Translations under genes and position numbers: made by a program | Notes under the pieces: model-generated | What the model was told of the DNA's origin: nothing | Databases searched by the model: none | The model's input: the letters and a program-made list of their open reading frames with translations, nothing else | Part shown: one piece after another, positions 1 through 7,563 of the stretch | Position numbering within the stretch: the stretch's first letter is position 1 | How the letters are laid out: every line of letters begins with the position of its first letter | Source of the DNA: Halobacteriales archaeon QS_4_66_20 | Lineage (GTDB): Archaea; Halobacteriota; Halobacteria; Halobacteriales; Haloarculaceae | Assembly: GCA_003021015.1 (NCBI GenBank) | Contig: PXRK01000036.1 | Location: 1-40,731 of the forward strand | Length of the DNA: 40,731 bases | Direction: 5' to 3'

Positions 1-516
1 TCACGCCGCTCACTGTGAAGCGTGATGGGAGTCAGACGGGTGGACTGTCCAGAAATCATGGTAGTAACACGGCTGTGCAGCCAGCCAAACGGAGTATCAA
101 CACACACGCTCTCACCGCGTGTTACACAGTGTGGTCATATACTCCCGAATACTACTGAAAATCAGAACGGTATTGGTCTACAACCAACTTCACGATCCGC
201 CACCCGGTGACGTTCTCGATGCAGTGATGGCTATCGACGCAGCGTACGAGTCGAACCAGGAAATCATCGAAGTGGTTCCAGGGAACTGGGTCTAACTGTC
301 AGCCATATTGGAGTTTATACGGGCAAAGCCTGTGCTCAATCCCAGATCGCAAGTAGAATAGGCAACGATAACCACTGTACAGCGGCCGAATTGTAGACGA
401 AAATCGACGGTCACGCAAATCCCCGACCGAGCATTCTGGCTGTATAGCGAGTTTCTTGATCCGGACAGCCGCCGAACTGCTCGCGGCACAGTTGCACCTA
501 CAAATAAGAAGCGCCG
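1..516. other. Intergenic region without a convincing gene
   Basis: No ORF here has recognisable family features. A plus-strand reading frame, open from about 68 to a TAA at 293-295 with a possible GTG start at 119, ends in a hydrophilic, protein-like tail (PPGDVLDAVMAIDAAYES...GNWV). It may be the 3' remnant of a decayed gene, but its upstream half reads like non-coding sequence. Base composition is lower in GC than in the neighbouring genes. I assign no function. Confidence 0.4.
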
Positions 517-942
517 CTAGTCGTCCTCGGTGACGGTCTTGTCGACCTCTTTCTCGCCGAAGTAAATGTCGGTGCCGTCCTGTGCGACCTTCTCGGCAAG
601 GACAGCACACTTGACGCGCATCGGCGAGATGTCGACGCCGAGCATGTCGATCATGTCGTCGCGGTCCATCTCTTTCAGGTCCTCGATGCTGGTACCGGGA
701 AGTGTCTCCGAGAGCATCGAGGCCGCAGCCTGGGAGATGGCACAGCCGTCGCCGCGGAACGCGACAGCCTCGATCGTCTCCTCGTCGTCGTCGAGGACGA
801 CGTCCATCTCGATCGTGTCCCCGCACATCGGGTTCTCGCCGACGTGGCTGAACGTCGGATCCTCGATCTCCCCGTAGTTGCGGGGGTTCTTGTAGTGATC
901 GAGGATCTGCTGCCGGTACATGTCTGAGCCGCCAATTCCCAT
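517..942 (-). CDS. iscU: Fe-S cluster assembly scaffold, IscU/SufU-like (NifU N-terminal family)
   Basis: This 141-residue cytoplasmic protein is a scaffold on which Fe-S clusters are assembled before transfer to apoproteins. It opens with the family signature MYRQQILDHYKNPRNYG. It carries the three cluster- or zinc-ligand cysteines, Cys40 (in PMCGD, followed by the conserved Asp42), Cys67 (GDGCAIS) and Cys112 (VKCAVL). Length is normal for SufU-type scaffolds. I chose the ATG at 942 (MGIGGSDMYRQQ); an ATG at 921 also exists, and the longer frame to 1029 runs into a repeat half-copy. It has no sulfurtransferase neighbour here, so it is probably transcribed alone. Family assignment is firm; whether it follows the SufU or IscU mechanism cannot be read from sequence. 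Confidence 0.93.
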   Translation of the reverse strand: MGIGGSDMYRQQILDHYKNPRNYGEIEDPTFSHVGENPMCGDTIEMDVVLDDDEETIEAVAFRGDGCAISQAAASMLSETLPGTSIEDLKEMDRDDMIDMLGVDISPMRVKCAVLAEKVAQDGTDIYFGEKEVDKTVTEDD

Positions 943-1023
943 TGTTGGACTGAGATATGGGCGTTCCGCCGAAAAAGGTTCCGAGTCAACTGCTCGCTTG
1001 GGGAGACTCCGATACCCGAAAGT

Positions 1024-1043
1024 ACTCACGAACGACCGTATGA
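1024..1043 (+). repeat. Half copy of the hairpin repeat found at 18.5 kb
   Basis: ACTCACGAACGACCGTATGA here is identical to the right arm of the hairpin at 18512-18566. The upstream bases (gatac then ccgaaa) also match that element, except that its left arm is missing, as if removed by an internal deletion. It lies just upstream of the Fe-S scaffold gene and may overlap its promoter region. Confidence 0.7.
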
Positions 1044-1115
1044 CGGCGGATGTCGATGCCCAGGGGACGGAAAGCCGATAGAGTTTAGTTAGGCGCTCGG
1101 GTACGGACGGACAGC

Positions 1116-1221
1116 GGGCCCGTAGCTCAGTCTGGTAAGAGCCCCCGGCTCATATGGCGGCGAGTTCGGTCTCGGTGTCTGGGACACCGGGTATGCGGTG
1201 GTTCAAATCCGCCCGGGCCCA
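1116..1221 (+). tRNA. trnM: tRNA-Met (CAU), elongator type, with a 31-nt archaeal intron
   Basis: The acceptor stem GGGCCCG (1116-1122) pairs with CGGGCCC (1214-1220), with discriminator A at 1221; CCA is not encoded. The D stem is GCTC/GAGC (1125-1128 with 1139-1142). The anticodon stem is CCCGG/CCGGG (1144-1148 with 1187-1191), with anticodon CAT at 1151-1153. The variable loop is TATGC, and the T arm is GGTGG-TTCAAAT-CCGCC (1197-1213). An intron follows anticodon-adjacent A1154. CAU can also mark initiator tRNA or the tRNA-Ile2 precursor, but the intron position and acceptor sequence agree with the intron-bearing elongator tRNA-Met known from haloarchaea. Confidence 0.93.
1155..1185 (+). 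other. tRNA-Met intron with canonical bulge-helix-bulge
   Basis: The 4-bp central helix CUCA (1149-1152) with UGGG (1180-1183) separates two 3-nt bulges: UAU (1153-1155) and ACA (1184-1186). Cleavage after the second base of each bulge gives exactly the intron 1155-1185. Inside it, 1156-1164 pairs with 1171-1179, with one mismatch, closed by a TTCGGT loop. This is the substrate form for the archaeal splicing endonuclease EndA. Confidence 0.9.
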
Positions 1222-1344
1222 CTTTTGACGACACCGCAACCGCGAGCGAAGCGAGCGGTCCGTGTCGTCTGTGTGGGCCACGCGGATTTGAACCCAGAGG
1301 GCGAGCGAAGCGAAGTCCTCGCGGTTCAAATCCGCCCGGGCCCA
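1200..1344. repeat. Direct and inverted copies of the tRNA-Met 3' end
   Basis: The last 22 nt of the tRNA (1200-1221) recur exactly at 1323-1344, 123 nt downstream. A near-perfect inverted copy of the same T-arm and acceptor end sits between them at 1274-1295. The intervening sequence also holds two GCGAGCGAAGCG-type repeats (about 1243 and 1301). The second direct copy ends one base before the stop codon of the downstream minus-strand gene. The arrangement resembles attL/attR scars of elements that integrate at tRNA 3' ends, or local tandem and inverted duplication. Confidence 0.75.
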
Positions 1345-1345
1345 T

Positions 1346-2293
1346 CTACACAACCCGGTTCGTCAGATCGTCGTCGGCGTCGAGCGCGGCGACGTTCTCG
1401 GCGAGGATGTCGGCGCGGCGGGCGAAGTACTCGGGGGTGTTGCCGGCGTTGTGCGGCGTGATCATCGCGTTCTCGAAGGTCCACAGCGGGTGATCCGCGG
1501 GCAGGGGCTCGGGGTCGGTCACGTCCAGCGCTACGCCGCCGACGTCGTTGGTCCGGAGCGCGTCGACGAGCGCGTCGGTGTCTACGACGGGGCCCCGTGC
1601 GACGTTTACCAGGAACGCGTCGGCGGGCATCGTCATCAGCACGTCGCCGTCGATCAGCCCCTCGGTCTCGTCGGTGAGCCGGCAGGCAACGATCACGTAG
1701 TCCGCCTCCGCGACCGCCTCGTGGATCCCATCGAACCCGTAGATTTCATCGGCCGGGCCGCCCTTCTCGGGGCTGTAGCGGACGCCGACCGTCTCGACGC
1801 CGAACGCTTCCAGTCGGGCGACGACCGCCTGGCCGATGGCGCCTATCCCGACGACGACGGCCCTGGAGTCCTGGAGTTCGCGCACGGGGTAGCTCTGCCA
1901 GGTGCGGGTCTCTTTCTGTCGCCAGGCTCGCGGGAACTGCCGCGCGAGCGCGACCATCGCGCCGACCACGTACTCGGACATGTTGGCCCGGTGGACGCCG
2001 GAGGCGTTGGTCACGGCGACGCCGTGCTCCTCGAAGGCGTCCAGGTCGAGGTGGTCGGTGCCAGCGAACACGCAGGCGAACAGCTCGAGGTTCCCGGCGC
2101 GCTCCAGGTCGTCCGGGGAGACGGCCAGCCCGGTCACGACGTCCGCAGTCCGGAGGAATTCCTGCTCCTCGGCGGGCGTCCGTGCGAGGCGGACCTCGCC
2201 GTCGGGCAGCCGCTCGGCGAGTTCGTCGCGGTAGATGTCCGCGTCCGTACCGTGGATCTTCTGTCGCAGTACGAGGATCTCTCTGTCTGTCAT
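1346..2293 (-). CDS. D-2-hydroxyacid dehydrogenase, NAD(P)-binding
   Basis: This 315-residue cytoplasmic oxidoreductase of the D-isomer-specific 2-hydroxyacid dehydrogenase family interconverts a 2-oxoacid and a D-2-hydroxyacid. The Rossmann motif GIGAIG lies at residues 149-154. The catalytic triad appears as Arg233 (VARGPVVD), Glu262 (TDPEPLP) and His281 (ITPHNAG). Length is normal. The start ATG lies only 4 nt after the TBP stop codon, so the two genes probably share a transcript. The substrate cannot be read from sequence; haloarchaea carry several paralogues often annotated as phosphoglycerate dehydrogenase-like. The gene ends next to the tRNA-derived repeats. Confidence 0.92.
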   Translation of the reverse strand: MTDREILVLRQKIHGTDADIYRDELAERLPDGEVRLARTPAEEQEFLRTADVVTGLAVSPDDLERAGNLELFACVFAGTDHLDLDAFEEHGVAVTNASGVHRANMSEYVVGAMVALARQFPRAWRQKETRTWQSYPVRELQDSRAVVVGIGAIGQAVVARLEAFGVETVGVRYSPEKGGPADEIYGFDGIHEAVAEADYVIVACRLTDETEGLIDGDVLMTMPADAFLVNVARGPVVDTDALVDALRTNDVGGVALDVTDPEPLPADHPLWTFENAMITPHNAGNTPEYFARRADILAENVAALDADDDLTNRVV

Positions 2294-2297
2294 TCGG

Positions 2298-2858
2298 TCA
2301 GTCGAGCAGGCTGAGGTCTTCGAGCCGCGAGACGATCTTGTCGACTGCTTCCCGGGCGTCGTCGGGCTGCTTGCCGCCGGTGATGACCAGCTTGCCGGAG
2401 CCGAACAAAAGCGCCACGACGTCGGGTTCGTCGAGGCGGTAGACGAGCCCCGGGAACTGCTCGGGTTCGTACTCGATTTTCTCCAGCCCCAGCCCGATCG
2501 CGATGGCGTTGAGGTTGAGGTTCCGGCCCAGGTCCGCGGAGGTGACGATGTTCTGGACGATAATCTCGGGGTCGTCCTCGACCTGGATGTTGAGCTCGCG
2601 CAGCTTGTCGAAGACGATCCGCAGACTCTGGTGGACGTCGTCCGTGCTTTTCGCGCCCGTGCAGACGATCTTGCCCGACCGGAAGATCAGCGCAGCGGAT
2701 TTCGGCTCCTGGGTGCGGTAGACGAGACCGGGGAACTGCTCGGGGTCGTAGTCCGCGCCTTCCAGATCCATTGCGACGCTCTGGAGGTCGAGCTCCTGCC
2801 CGATTCCGGTCGACGCGACGACGTTTTCGATATTGATGGTTTCCTTTGGATCTACCAT
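2298..2858 (-). CDS. tbp: TATA-binding protein (TBP)
   Basis: This 186-residue general transcription factor binds the TATA box and recruits TFB and RNA polymerase. The saddle-forming internal duplication is plain. Repeat one (INIENVVASTGIGQELDL, FPGLVYR, SGKIVCTGAKS) is mirrored by repeat two (IIVQNIVTSADLGRNLNL, FPGLVYR, SGKLVITGGKQ). An acidic C-terminal tail is typical of archaeal TBP. A palindromic TTTATAAA at 2886-2893 is its own promoter, giving a nearly leaderless transcript. The dehydrogenase gene follows 4 nt downstream. Haloarchaea usually have several TBPs; this one looks like a conserved, housekeeping copy. Confidence 0.97.
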   Translation of the reverse strand: MVDPKETINIENVVASTGIGQELDLQSVAMDLEGADYDPEQFPGLVYRTQEPKSAALIFRSGKIVCTGAKSTDDVHQSLRIVFDKLRELNIQVEDDPEIIVQNIVTSADLGRNLNLNAIAIGLGLEKIEYEPEQFPGLVYRLDEPDVVALLFGSGKLVITGGKQPDDAREAVDKIVSRLEDLSLLD

Positions 2859-2885
2859 GTTTCGGTTTAAACCTCGTATTTAAGA

Positions 2886-2893
2886 TTTATAAA
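2886..2893 (-). promoter_or_regulatory. TATA box of the tbp transcript
   Basis: TTTATAAA, a strong and palindromic TATA element, lies about 28-35 nt upstream of the tbp ATG at 2858. This predicts a start of transcription within a few bases of the start codon. Confidence 0.7.
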
Positions 2894-3040
2894 GCTTCGT
2901 GGGATGTGTCCGTCCGAGTGGACACCCGAAATATAGGATTTCCGTCAGGTTGGCGTTTATAACCGGCGAGTTTTGCCACTCGACGCAGCGCGGCGGGGGT
3001 AACCGACACGCTCATGGCTCGGGAGTGAGCCAGTACCGGC

Positions 3041-4060
3041 GTGTACGCTCTCGAGCTCGCGGGGCAGGACGACGCGTTCGCGGCCTACGAGGCCGAGCAG
3101 GCCGCGAGCGACGTGCACGTCCTCGCCCCGGGGCTGGCGCGGGCGCGCGGGATCACCGACCGCGTCCGCGACCTCGCGTTCACCCACCGCGTCAGCGACC
3201 TCGTCGGGCGCGCGACGGTGGATCCGGAGGAGGGCCTGACTGTCGCCGACGCGCGCGCCGTGCTGGAGGCAGCAGCGATCGACCGCGAGGGGACGATCGC
3301 GGTCCGGGCGGTCGACGTGCGCGGCACGACCGGGATCGACACCCAGCGCGTCGAGCGCGACCTCGGGCAGGTGCTGGTCGACCGCGGGTTTGCGGTGGAT
3401 CTGGACGACCCCGACCACCAGCTTCGGGTGCTGTTCTCGCGCGAACAGGGCCGAGAAGGGAACACGGAGGCAGACGGCGGGACCGTGTGCCTGCTCGGGT
3501 GGCTGGCAGTCGAGACGCCGCGGGAGTTCACCGGGCGCGCGCCGACCGGCCGGCCGTTTTTCCAACCGGGGAGCATGGACCCGATGCTGGCGCGCTCGCT
3601 GACGAACGTCGCCGGTGCTCGCGATGGGGCGACGGTGCTCGACCCGATGTGTGGCACCGGCGGCATCCTGATCGAGGCGGGGCTGGTCGGCGCCGACGTC
3701 CTCGGGATCGACGTCCAGCGGAAGATGGTGCGAGGCACTCGGGAGAATCTCGCGCACGCGCTCGACGGGGGGTGGGACGTTCTCCGCGGCGACGCCAGTT
3801 CTCTGCCCATCGCGGACGGCGCCGTCGACGCCGTGGTGTTCGACGCGCCGTACGGCCGCCAGTCGAAAATCGAGGGGAACCTCGGGGCGCTCGTCGAGGG
3901 CGCGCTGACGGAGGCGCGCCGCGTCGCCCCCCGCTGCGTGGTCGTGGGCGACCGACCCTGGGCCCGCCCCGCGAGCGCGGCCGGCTGGACCGTCGAGGCG
4001 TCGTTCGAGCGCCGCGTGCATCGGTCGTTGACTCGATACGTGTTGGTTCTCCGGCGTTAA
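3041..4060 (+). CDS. trmG10: tRNA (guanine(10)-N2)-dimethyltransferase
   Basis: This 339-residue enzyme is predicted to methylate G10 of tRNA using S-adenosylmethionine. The N-terminal part matches a THUMP-type tRNA-binding region. The C-terminal Rossmann methyltransferase domain shows motif I (VLDPMCGTGG, residues 199-208), an acidic ribose-binding Asp (GIDVQ, about 224), and the catalytic motif IV DAPYGR (268-273) in place of the common (D/N)PPY. FFQPGSMDP precedes motif I, as in this family. The start is GTG at 3041 (GTG TAC GCT), chosen because the protein then begins directly with YALELAGQD. It is transcribed away from tbp and appears monocistronic. Confidence 0.9.
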   Translation: MYALELAGQDDAFAAYEAEQAASDVHVLAPGLARARGITDRVRDLAFTHRVSDLVGRATVDPEEGLTVADARAVLEAAAIDREGTIAVRAVDVRGTTGIDTQRVERDLGQVLVDRGFAVDLDDPDHQLRVLFSREQGREGNTEADGGTVCLLGWLAVETPREFTGRAPTGRPFFQPGSMDPMLARSLTNVAGARDGATVLDPMCGTGGILIEAGLVGADVLGIDVQRKMVRGTRENLAHALDGGWDVLRGDASSLPIADGAVDAVVFDAPYGRQSKIEGNLGALVEGALTEARRVAPRCVVVGDRPWARPASAAGWTVEASFERRVHRSLTRYVLVLRR

Positions 4061-4095
4061 TATCGGGAGTTCAGCAGGTCGGCGCTTTCAAAAAC

Positions 4096-4323
4096 CAGCG
4101 TGTCATAGAAAGCTTCCCACGAAATTCGTGAACCGGTCAGTACAGATGGCTCACTTACCGCTCGCTTCGCTCGCGGTGCGTTCGCCATACCGCAAATAAC
4201 TGTGACAGCTGTGTTGCTCGCGCTCTGTCGGGCCAAGCGAGCAATTCGCACGCTTACTGAGCAGCTGTTTCAATCTGGACCTTGGCGAAATCAATTCCCT
4301 GTGAATGTTTCTATGACACGCTT
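4096..4323. mobile_element. Candidate miniature inverted-repeat element (MITE)
   Basis: A perfect 15-bp inverted repeat bounds this gene-free region: AGCGTGTCATAGAAA at 4097-4111 and its complement at 4308-4322. The pentamer AAAAC occurs just outside each end (4091-4095 and 4324-4328), a possible target duplication. The interior is AT-richer than its surroundings and contains a GCTCGCTTCGCTCGCGG palindrome near 4150. No transposase ORF fits inside. The right end stops 2 nt from the stop codon of the next gene. Confidence 0.6.
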
Positions 4324-4330
4324 AAAACGA

Positions 4331-4912
4331 TTACTTGGGCAACTCGCGTCCGTCCACACCCAGCAACTGCCACAACCGCGCCGAATCACCCTCCATCCGG
4401 GCGAGCAGGTCACCCGCAAGCTCACGGGTCGCGCCGTCGACGGTCACGCGGACCATCCCCTCGCCAGGCTGACCATAGACCGCCGTCGCCCCCGCCGGGG
4501 CCGCGAGAATGACGGGCAGCGTCGCCAGGTCCTCCTCGCCGTCGACGGTGAGCAGCGTGTTTGCCCCGTCGGCGTCCGCCCCCGCGATGGCGACCCGCAA
4601 CGCCAGCAGCAGCGACTCCGACAGGACGGCAGCGGGGTTCGTGACCGTCAGCTCCTGTTCGAACCCCTCGGCGCCGGCGACGGCGTCGGCCACCCAGTCG
4701 TCGACGGCCGCGCGCTCGGTGCGCTCGTCGACGAGCGCGACCGCGGGCGTGTGGCCGGCCTCCAGCAGGTGCGCAGTCACGACATCACCCACCGCGATCA
4801 GCGGCGCAGACGCGTCCGCAAGCAGCGCCGCTGGATCGGTGTAAACCGGGCCGAGCGGCTCCTTGAGTTCCGCGCGAAGCGACTCCTGGAGCCGGACAAC
4901 GGGATCGGACAC
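4331..4912 (-). CDS. GTP-dependent dephospho-CoA kinase (DUF359 family)
   Basis: This 193-residue enzyme is predicted to catalyse the last step of archaeal coenzyme A synthesis, phosphorylating dephospho-CoA with GTP. Family marks are the N-terminal AVGDVVTAHLLEAG block (conserved Asp-Val-Val), the LVDERTERAAV block (usually IVDxKTxR), and the C-terminal TVDGEEDLATLP and VYGQPGEG blocks. I start it at GTG 4912, two bases after the spt4 stop codon. Extending upstream would read through spt4 out of frame. It is the last gene of the aIF2-gamma to spt4 operon. The pairing of this kinase with spt4/rpo7 is a common archaeal arrangement. Confidence 0.9.
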   Translation of the reverse strand: MSDPVVRLQESLRAELKEPLGPVYTDPAALLADASAPLIAVGDVVTAHLLEAGHTPAVALVDERTERAAVDDWVADAVAGAEGFEQELTVTNPAAVLSESLLLALRVAIAGADADGANTLLTVDGEEDLATLPVILAAPAGATAVYGQPGEGMVRVTVDGATRELAGDLLARMEGDSARLWQLLGVDGRELPK

Positions 4913-4914
4913 GG

Positions 4915-5112
4915 CTACCGGACTTTCAGGGCGTACGTCCCGGGCTCGGTGACGCCCATCTCCTCGGCGATGTCGCTCTGTTCGGGGTGGCTGATGACGA
5001 CGTAGCCAGCCCAGTCCTCCGTGAGGGAGGTCGACCCGCAGCTCTCGCAGGCCTCGGCCTCCTCGGTTTCCTGGACGCGGTGGCACTCCCGACAGACGAG
5101 CCGATCAGCCAT
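4915..5112 (-). CDS. spt4: Transcription elongation factor Spt4 (RpoE'')
   Basis: This 65-residue zinc protein forms the NusG/Spt5-binding half of the processivity clamp on RNA polymerase. Two CxxC pairs (CRECH and CESCG) form the zinc finger, and the C-terminal half (DWAGYVVISHPEQSDIAEEMGV) matches the Spt4 fold. Its ATG overlaps the stop codon of rpo7 (ATGA), indicating translational coupling. It sits in the operon aIF2-gamma, PIN, rpo7, spt4, dephospho-CoA kinase. Small size is normal for the family. Confidence 0.95.
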   Translation of the reverse strand: MADRLVCRECHRVQETEEAEACESCGSTSLTEDWAGYVVISHPEQSDIAEEMGVTEPGTYALKVR

Positions 5113-5690
5113 CAGCTCTCACCCGGTCCCGCCTGGGCCTGTCGCTTCTCGCGTTCCTCTTTCAGCCAGCCGTGCTTGCCCAGCCCCACCTGTTTGGCGG
5201 TGAGCCCGATCTTCGAATCCCGCGGGTTGCGCTCGTCGATGCTCTTGGTGACGATCCGCGCCCGCACGGTGTCGCCGACCCCGAGCGTCCGGCTCGATTC
5301 CCGGGAGGCCAGCATCTGGTTCTCCTCGTCGTACGCCAGGTACTCGTCGGAGATCTGCGAAACGTGGAGGAGCCCGTCGACCGGACCGATGCCCACGAAG
5401 GCACCGAAGTTGACGACCTCGACGATCTCGCCGTCGACAACCTCCTGCATCTGCGGATCGAACGTGAGCGCGTCGAACTCCGCGTCGTAGTAGACGCCCG
5501 GTTCGTTCGGGAGGACGGCGCCCTCGCCGATGTCGTGGACCTCGATCACCGAGACGACCGAGCCGACGTCCTCGTCGACCCGGCCCTCGAGTTTGTCCTG
5601 CAGCAGTCGCTTGATCCGCTGTGGCGTGACGTCCGCCAGATGCTCCGGCGGTACCTCGACCGTGTCGCGTAGTGTGACCCGTTTGTACAT
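5112..5690 (-). CDS. rpo7: RNA polymerase subunit Rpo7 (RpoE')
   Basis: This 192-residue protein is half of the Rpo4/7 stalk, which helps open promoters and contacts nascent RNA. The N-terminal RNP-like domain begins MYKRVTLRDTVEVPPEHL. From about residue 85 an S1 RNA-binding domain follows (GEIVEVVNFGAFVGIGPVDGLLHVSQI). The acidic C-terminus is usual for halophiles. The partner rpo4 is not in the window. The ATG at 5690 lies 17 nt after the PIN gene, and its stop overlaps the spt4 start. Confidence 0.96.
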   Translation of the reverse strand: MYKRVTLRDTVEVPPEHLADVTPQRIKRLLQDKLEGRVDEDVGSVVSVIEVHDIGEGAVLPNEPGVYYDAEFDALTFDPQMQEVVDGEIVEVVNFGAFVGIGPVDGLLHVSQISDEYLAYDEENQMLASRESSRTLGVGDTVRARIVTKSIDERNPRDSKIGLTAKQVGLGKHGWLKEEREKRQAQAGPGES

Positions 5691-5707
5691 AGATAGGTTC
5701 GTCCTGA

Positions 5708-6088
5708 TTATGGTTGAGTGATAGCCAGTTTGTTCTTCCCGCGTAAACTAATTACTGATACGCCCTCGGCGAGCACCCGGTCCTGCAGCGGCCCGTCGTT
5801 GGTGACGACGTGGGTCGTCCCCGGGGCCGTCGCGAGTTCGACGACGGCGTCGTCGGCGTATTCAGCGTCGGTCGCGCGCTGCTCGCAGCGGTCTTTCGCC
5901 AGGTCCAGCCCGACGCTTGCCGCCCTCGCCTCCGTGCCGGTGCCGTCCGCAAGCTTCCGCAGTTCCTCGAGCACCGCGCGCGGCGCGACCGTCTGTGGCC
6001 CGTCGAGTAGGCGGTCGAGTTCGTCGAACAGCCTGACGTCACATTCGACGGGCATCATGAGTGCGTTGGTGTCGAGGACGACGCTCAC
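5708..6088 (-). CDS. PIN-domain ribonuclease-like protein (FAP1/Utp24-related)
   Basis: This 126-residue protein has a PIN nuclease fold. The sequence shows the first metal-binding Asp in [11 protein letters not shown] (residue 6), a central Glu in LEELRKLA, and late acidic positions at DAEYADDAV and [11 protein letters not shown]. Archaeal members next to aIF2-gamma resemble the Fcf1/Utp24 group, nucleases of small-subunit rRNA maturation. The actual RNA target here is not shown. I start it at GTG 6088, which overlaps the aIF2-gamma stop codon (GTGA), rather than at the upstream ATG at 6118 inside that gene. Confidence 0.88.
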   Translation of the reverse strand: MSVVLDTNALMMPVECDVRLFDELDRLLDGPQTVAPRAVLEELRKLADGTGTEARAASVGLDLAKDRCEQRATDAEYADDAVVELATAPGTTHVVTNDGPLQDRVLAEGVSVISLRGKNKLAITQP

Positions 6089-7314
6089 TGTAGCGTTCCG
6101 TAGCCGATGAGCCGCCACCGGGCGCCGACCCGGCGGTTGATCGCGATGTTCACGCCCGGTTCGGCACAGACCGGCCGCTTGAGCCGGACCTCACACTCGC
6201 CGCTGCGTGCGCTGGTGACCGAGCCGACGGTCGTGGCGGTCCCGACGGTGAGCATCAGCGGTTCGCCGGTCGAGATCTCCTCGACCTCCTCGTCGCCGTC
6301 CCCGCCGACGATCCGATCGAGCAGTTCGACGTCCATCGTAAAGGCCTCGTGGACCGGCGGCAGCGTGCCGGGCGGGCCGGCGACCTGGCCGGCCAGCGCG
6401 TCGCCTTTCGTGACCGCCGGATCGAGGCCGGTGCCGACGCCCAGCAGGCCGCCCGGCGTCGCCTCCTCGACCTCCTCGCCGCCGGCCTGCAGCGACCGGA
6501 TCTCGGTTTCGACGGGCTGCCACTCGGTCTGGCCGCCCTCCTCGACCTCGCGGCCGGGGCGCAGTTCGAGCGTCTGGCCCGCCGTCAGCTTCCCCTGCGA
6601 GAGCGACCCGCCGAGGACGCCGCCGGTCAGCGACTCCCAGGTCGTCCCTGGGCGGTTGATGTCGAAACTGCGCGCGACCAGCAGCTCGGGGTCGGCGTCC
6701 GGGTCGCGCTCGGGCGTCGGGATCTCCTCCTCGATGGCCTGCATCAGCAGGTCCATGTTGACGCCCTGCTGGGCGCTGACCGGCACCACCGGTGCCCCCT
6801 CGGCAACAGTGCCCTCGACGAACGTTTCGATCTGCTGGTAGTTCTCGCGGGCCTGGTCGGCGTCGACGAGGTCGATCTTGTTCTGGGCGACGACGATGTT
6901 GTCGATACCGATGATGTCGAGTGCCATCAGGTGTTCCTCGGTCTGTGCCTGCGGGACGGGCTCGCTGGCCGAGACGACCAGGACGGCGCCGTCCATGAGT
7001 GACGCTCCCGATAGCATCGTCGCCATCAGCGTCTCGTGGCCCGGCGCGTCGACAAAGGACACCGTCCGGAGCGGCTCGCTCGCGCTCCCGTCGGGACACT
7101 CCTCCTCGACAGTGTACCGTTCGGGCTCGTCGAGTCCCGGACAGTGCCGGAACGCCGCGTCCGCGTAGCCCAGACGGATCGAAATCCCGCGCTTCATCTC
7201 CTCGGAGTGCTGGTCGGTCCACTGCCCGCTGAGGGCCTGGACCAGCGTCGTCTTGCCGTGGTCGACGTGGCCAACCAACCCGATGTTCACCTCCGGTTGC
7301 TTGTTCGCTGTCAT
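6085..7314 (-). CDS. eif2g: Translation initiation factor aIF2, gamma subunit
   Basis: This 409-residue GTPase is the core of aIF2, which carries initiator Met-tRNA to the small ribosomal subunit. G1 is [10 protein letters not shown] near the N-terminus, G3 is DAPGH, and G4 is NKID; two beta-barrel domains follow, ending in [12 protein letters not shown]. The start is ATG 7314 ([12 protein letters not shown]), which puts G1 at the normal distance. The frame is open to 7446, but the added residues look non-coding. It is first in the operon and overlaps the PIN gene. The alpha and beta subunits are not in this window. Confidence 0.97.
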   Translation of the reverse strand: MTANKQPEVNIGLVGHVDHGKTTLVQALSGQWTDQHSEEMKRGISIRLGYADAAFRHCPGLDEPERYTVEEECPDGSASEPLRTVSFVDAPGHETLMATMLSGASLMDGAVLVVSASEPVPQAQTEEHLMALDIIGIDNIVVAQNKIDLVDADQARENYQQIETFVEGTVAEGAPVVPVSAQQGVNMDLLMQAIEEEIPTPERDPDADPELLVARSFDINRPGTTWESLTGGVLGGSLSQGKLTAGQTLELRPGREVEEGGQTEWQPVETEIRSLQAGGEEVEEATPGGLLGVGTGLDPAVTKGDALAGQVAGPPGTLPPVHEAFTMDVELLDRIVGGDGDEEVEEISTGEPLMLTVGTATTVGSVTSARSGECEVRLKRPVCAEPGVNIAINRRVGARWRLIGYGTLQ

Positions 7315-7514
7315 CTCGGGAGTAATCTCGGTGAATCTTCGCCCTCTGCACCTGATAAACCTACTGTTTCGGGGATAGGACTGATCTGACCGGGACAGTT
7401 GCGGGCCGTGGGAGTCGCTGGATACGCCCGCCGACTGCGCGTGCATCCACTGCGCCGCTCGGGTTTGCGCACCTCCTGATCTGTTAATTATTTGATTTTG
7501 AAATCACGCCTCAA

Positions 7515-7521
7515 TTTATAT
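7515..7521 (+). promoter_or_regulatory. TATA-like box upstream of the histidine kinase
   Basis: TTTATAT lies in the AT-rich part of the 249-bp divergent intergenic region between aIF2-gamma and the histidine kinase, 43-49 nt before the kinase ATG. This predicts a short leader of about 20 nt. The rest of the gap shows no other structure that I can name. Confidence 0.5.
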
Positions 7522-7563
7522 GTGGAACTAGTTCATAGGGGCCGCTAAGAGAGTCAGCCCTCC

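Noticed and set aside
292-489. 65-codon minus-strand frame in the first intergenic region
   Set aside because: No promoter, no family features and atypical composition; not supported as a gene.
1127-1353. Short frames reading GPGGFEPRG-type peptides over the tRNA repeats
   Set aside because: GFEP-type peptides are a known artefact of translating tRNA T-arms in antisense; the sequence is tRNA and tRNA-derived repeat.
4057-4251. 64-codon minus-strand frame within the MITE-like element
   Set aside because: There are no protein-like features, it overlaps the methyltransferase 3' end, and it is explained by the inverted-repeat element.
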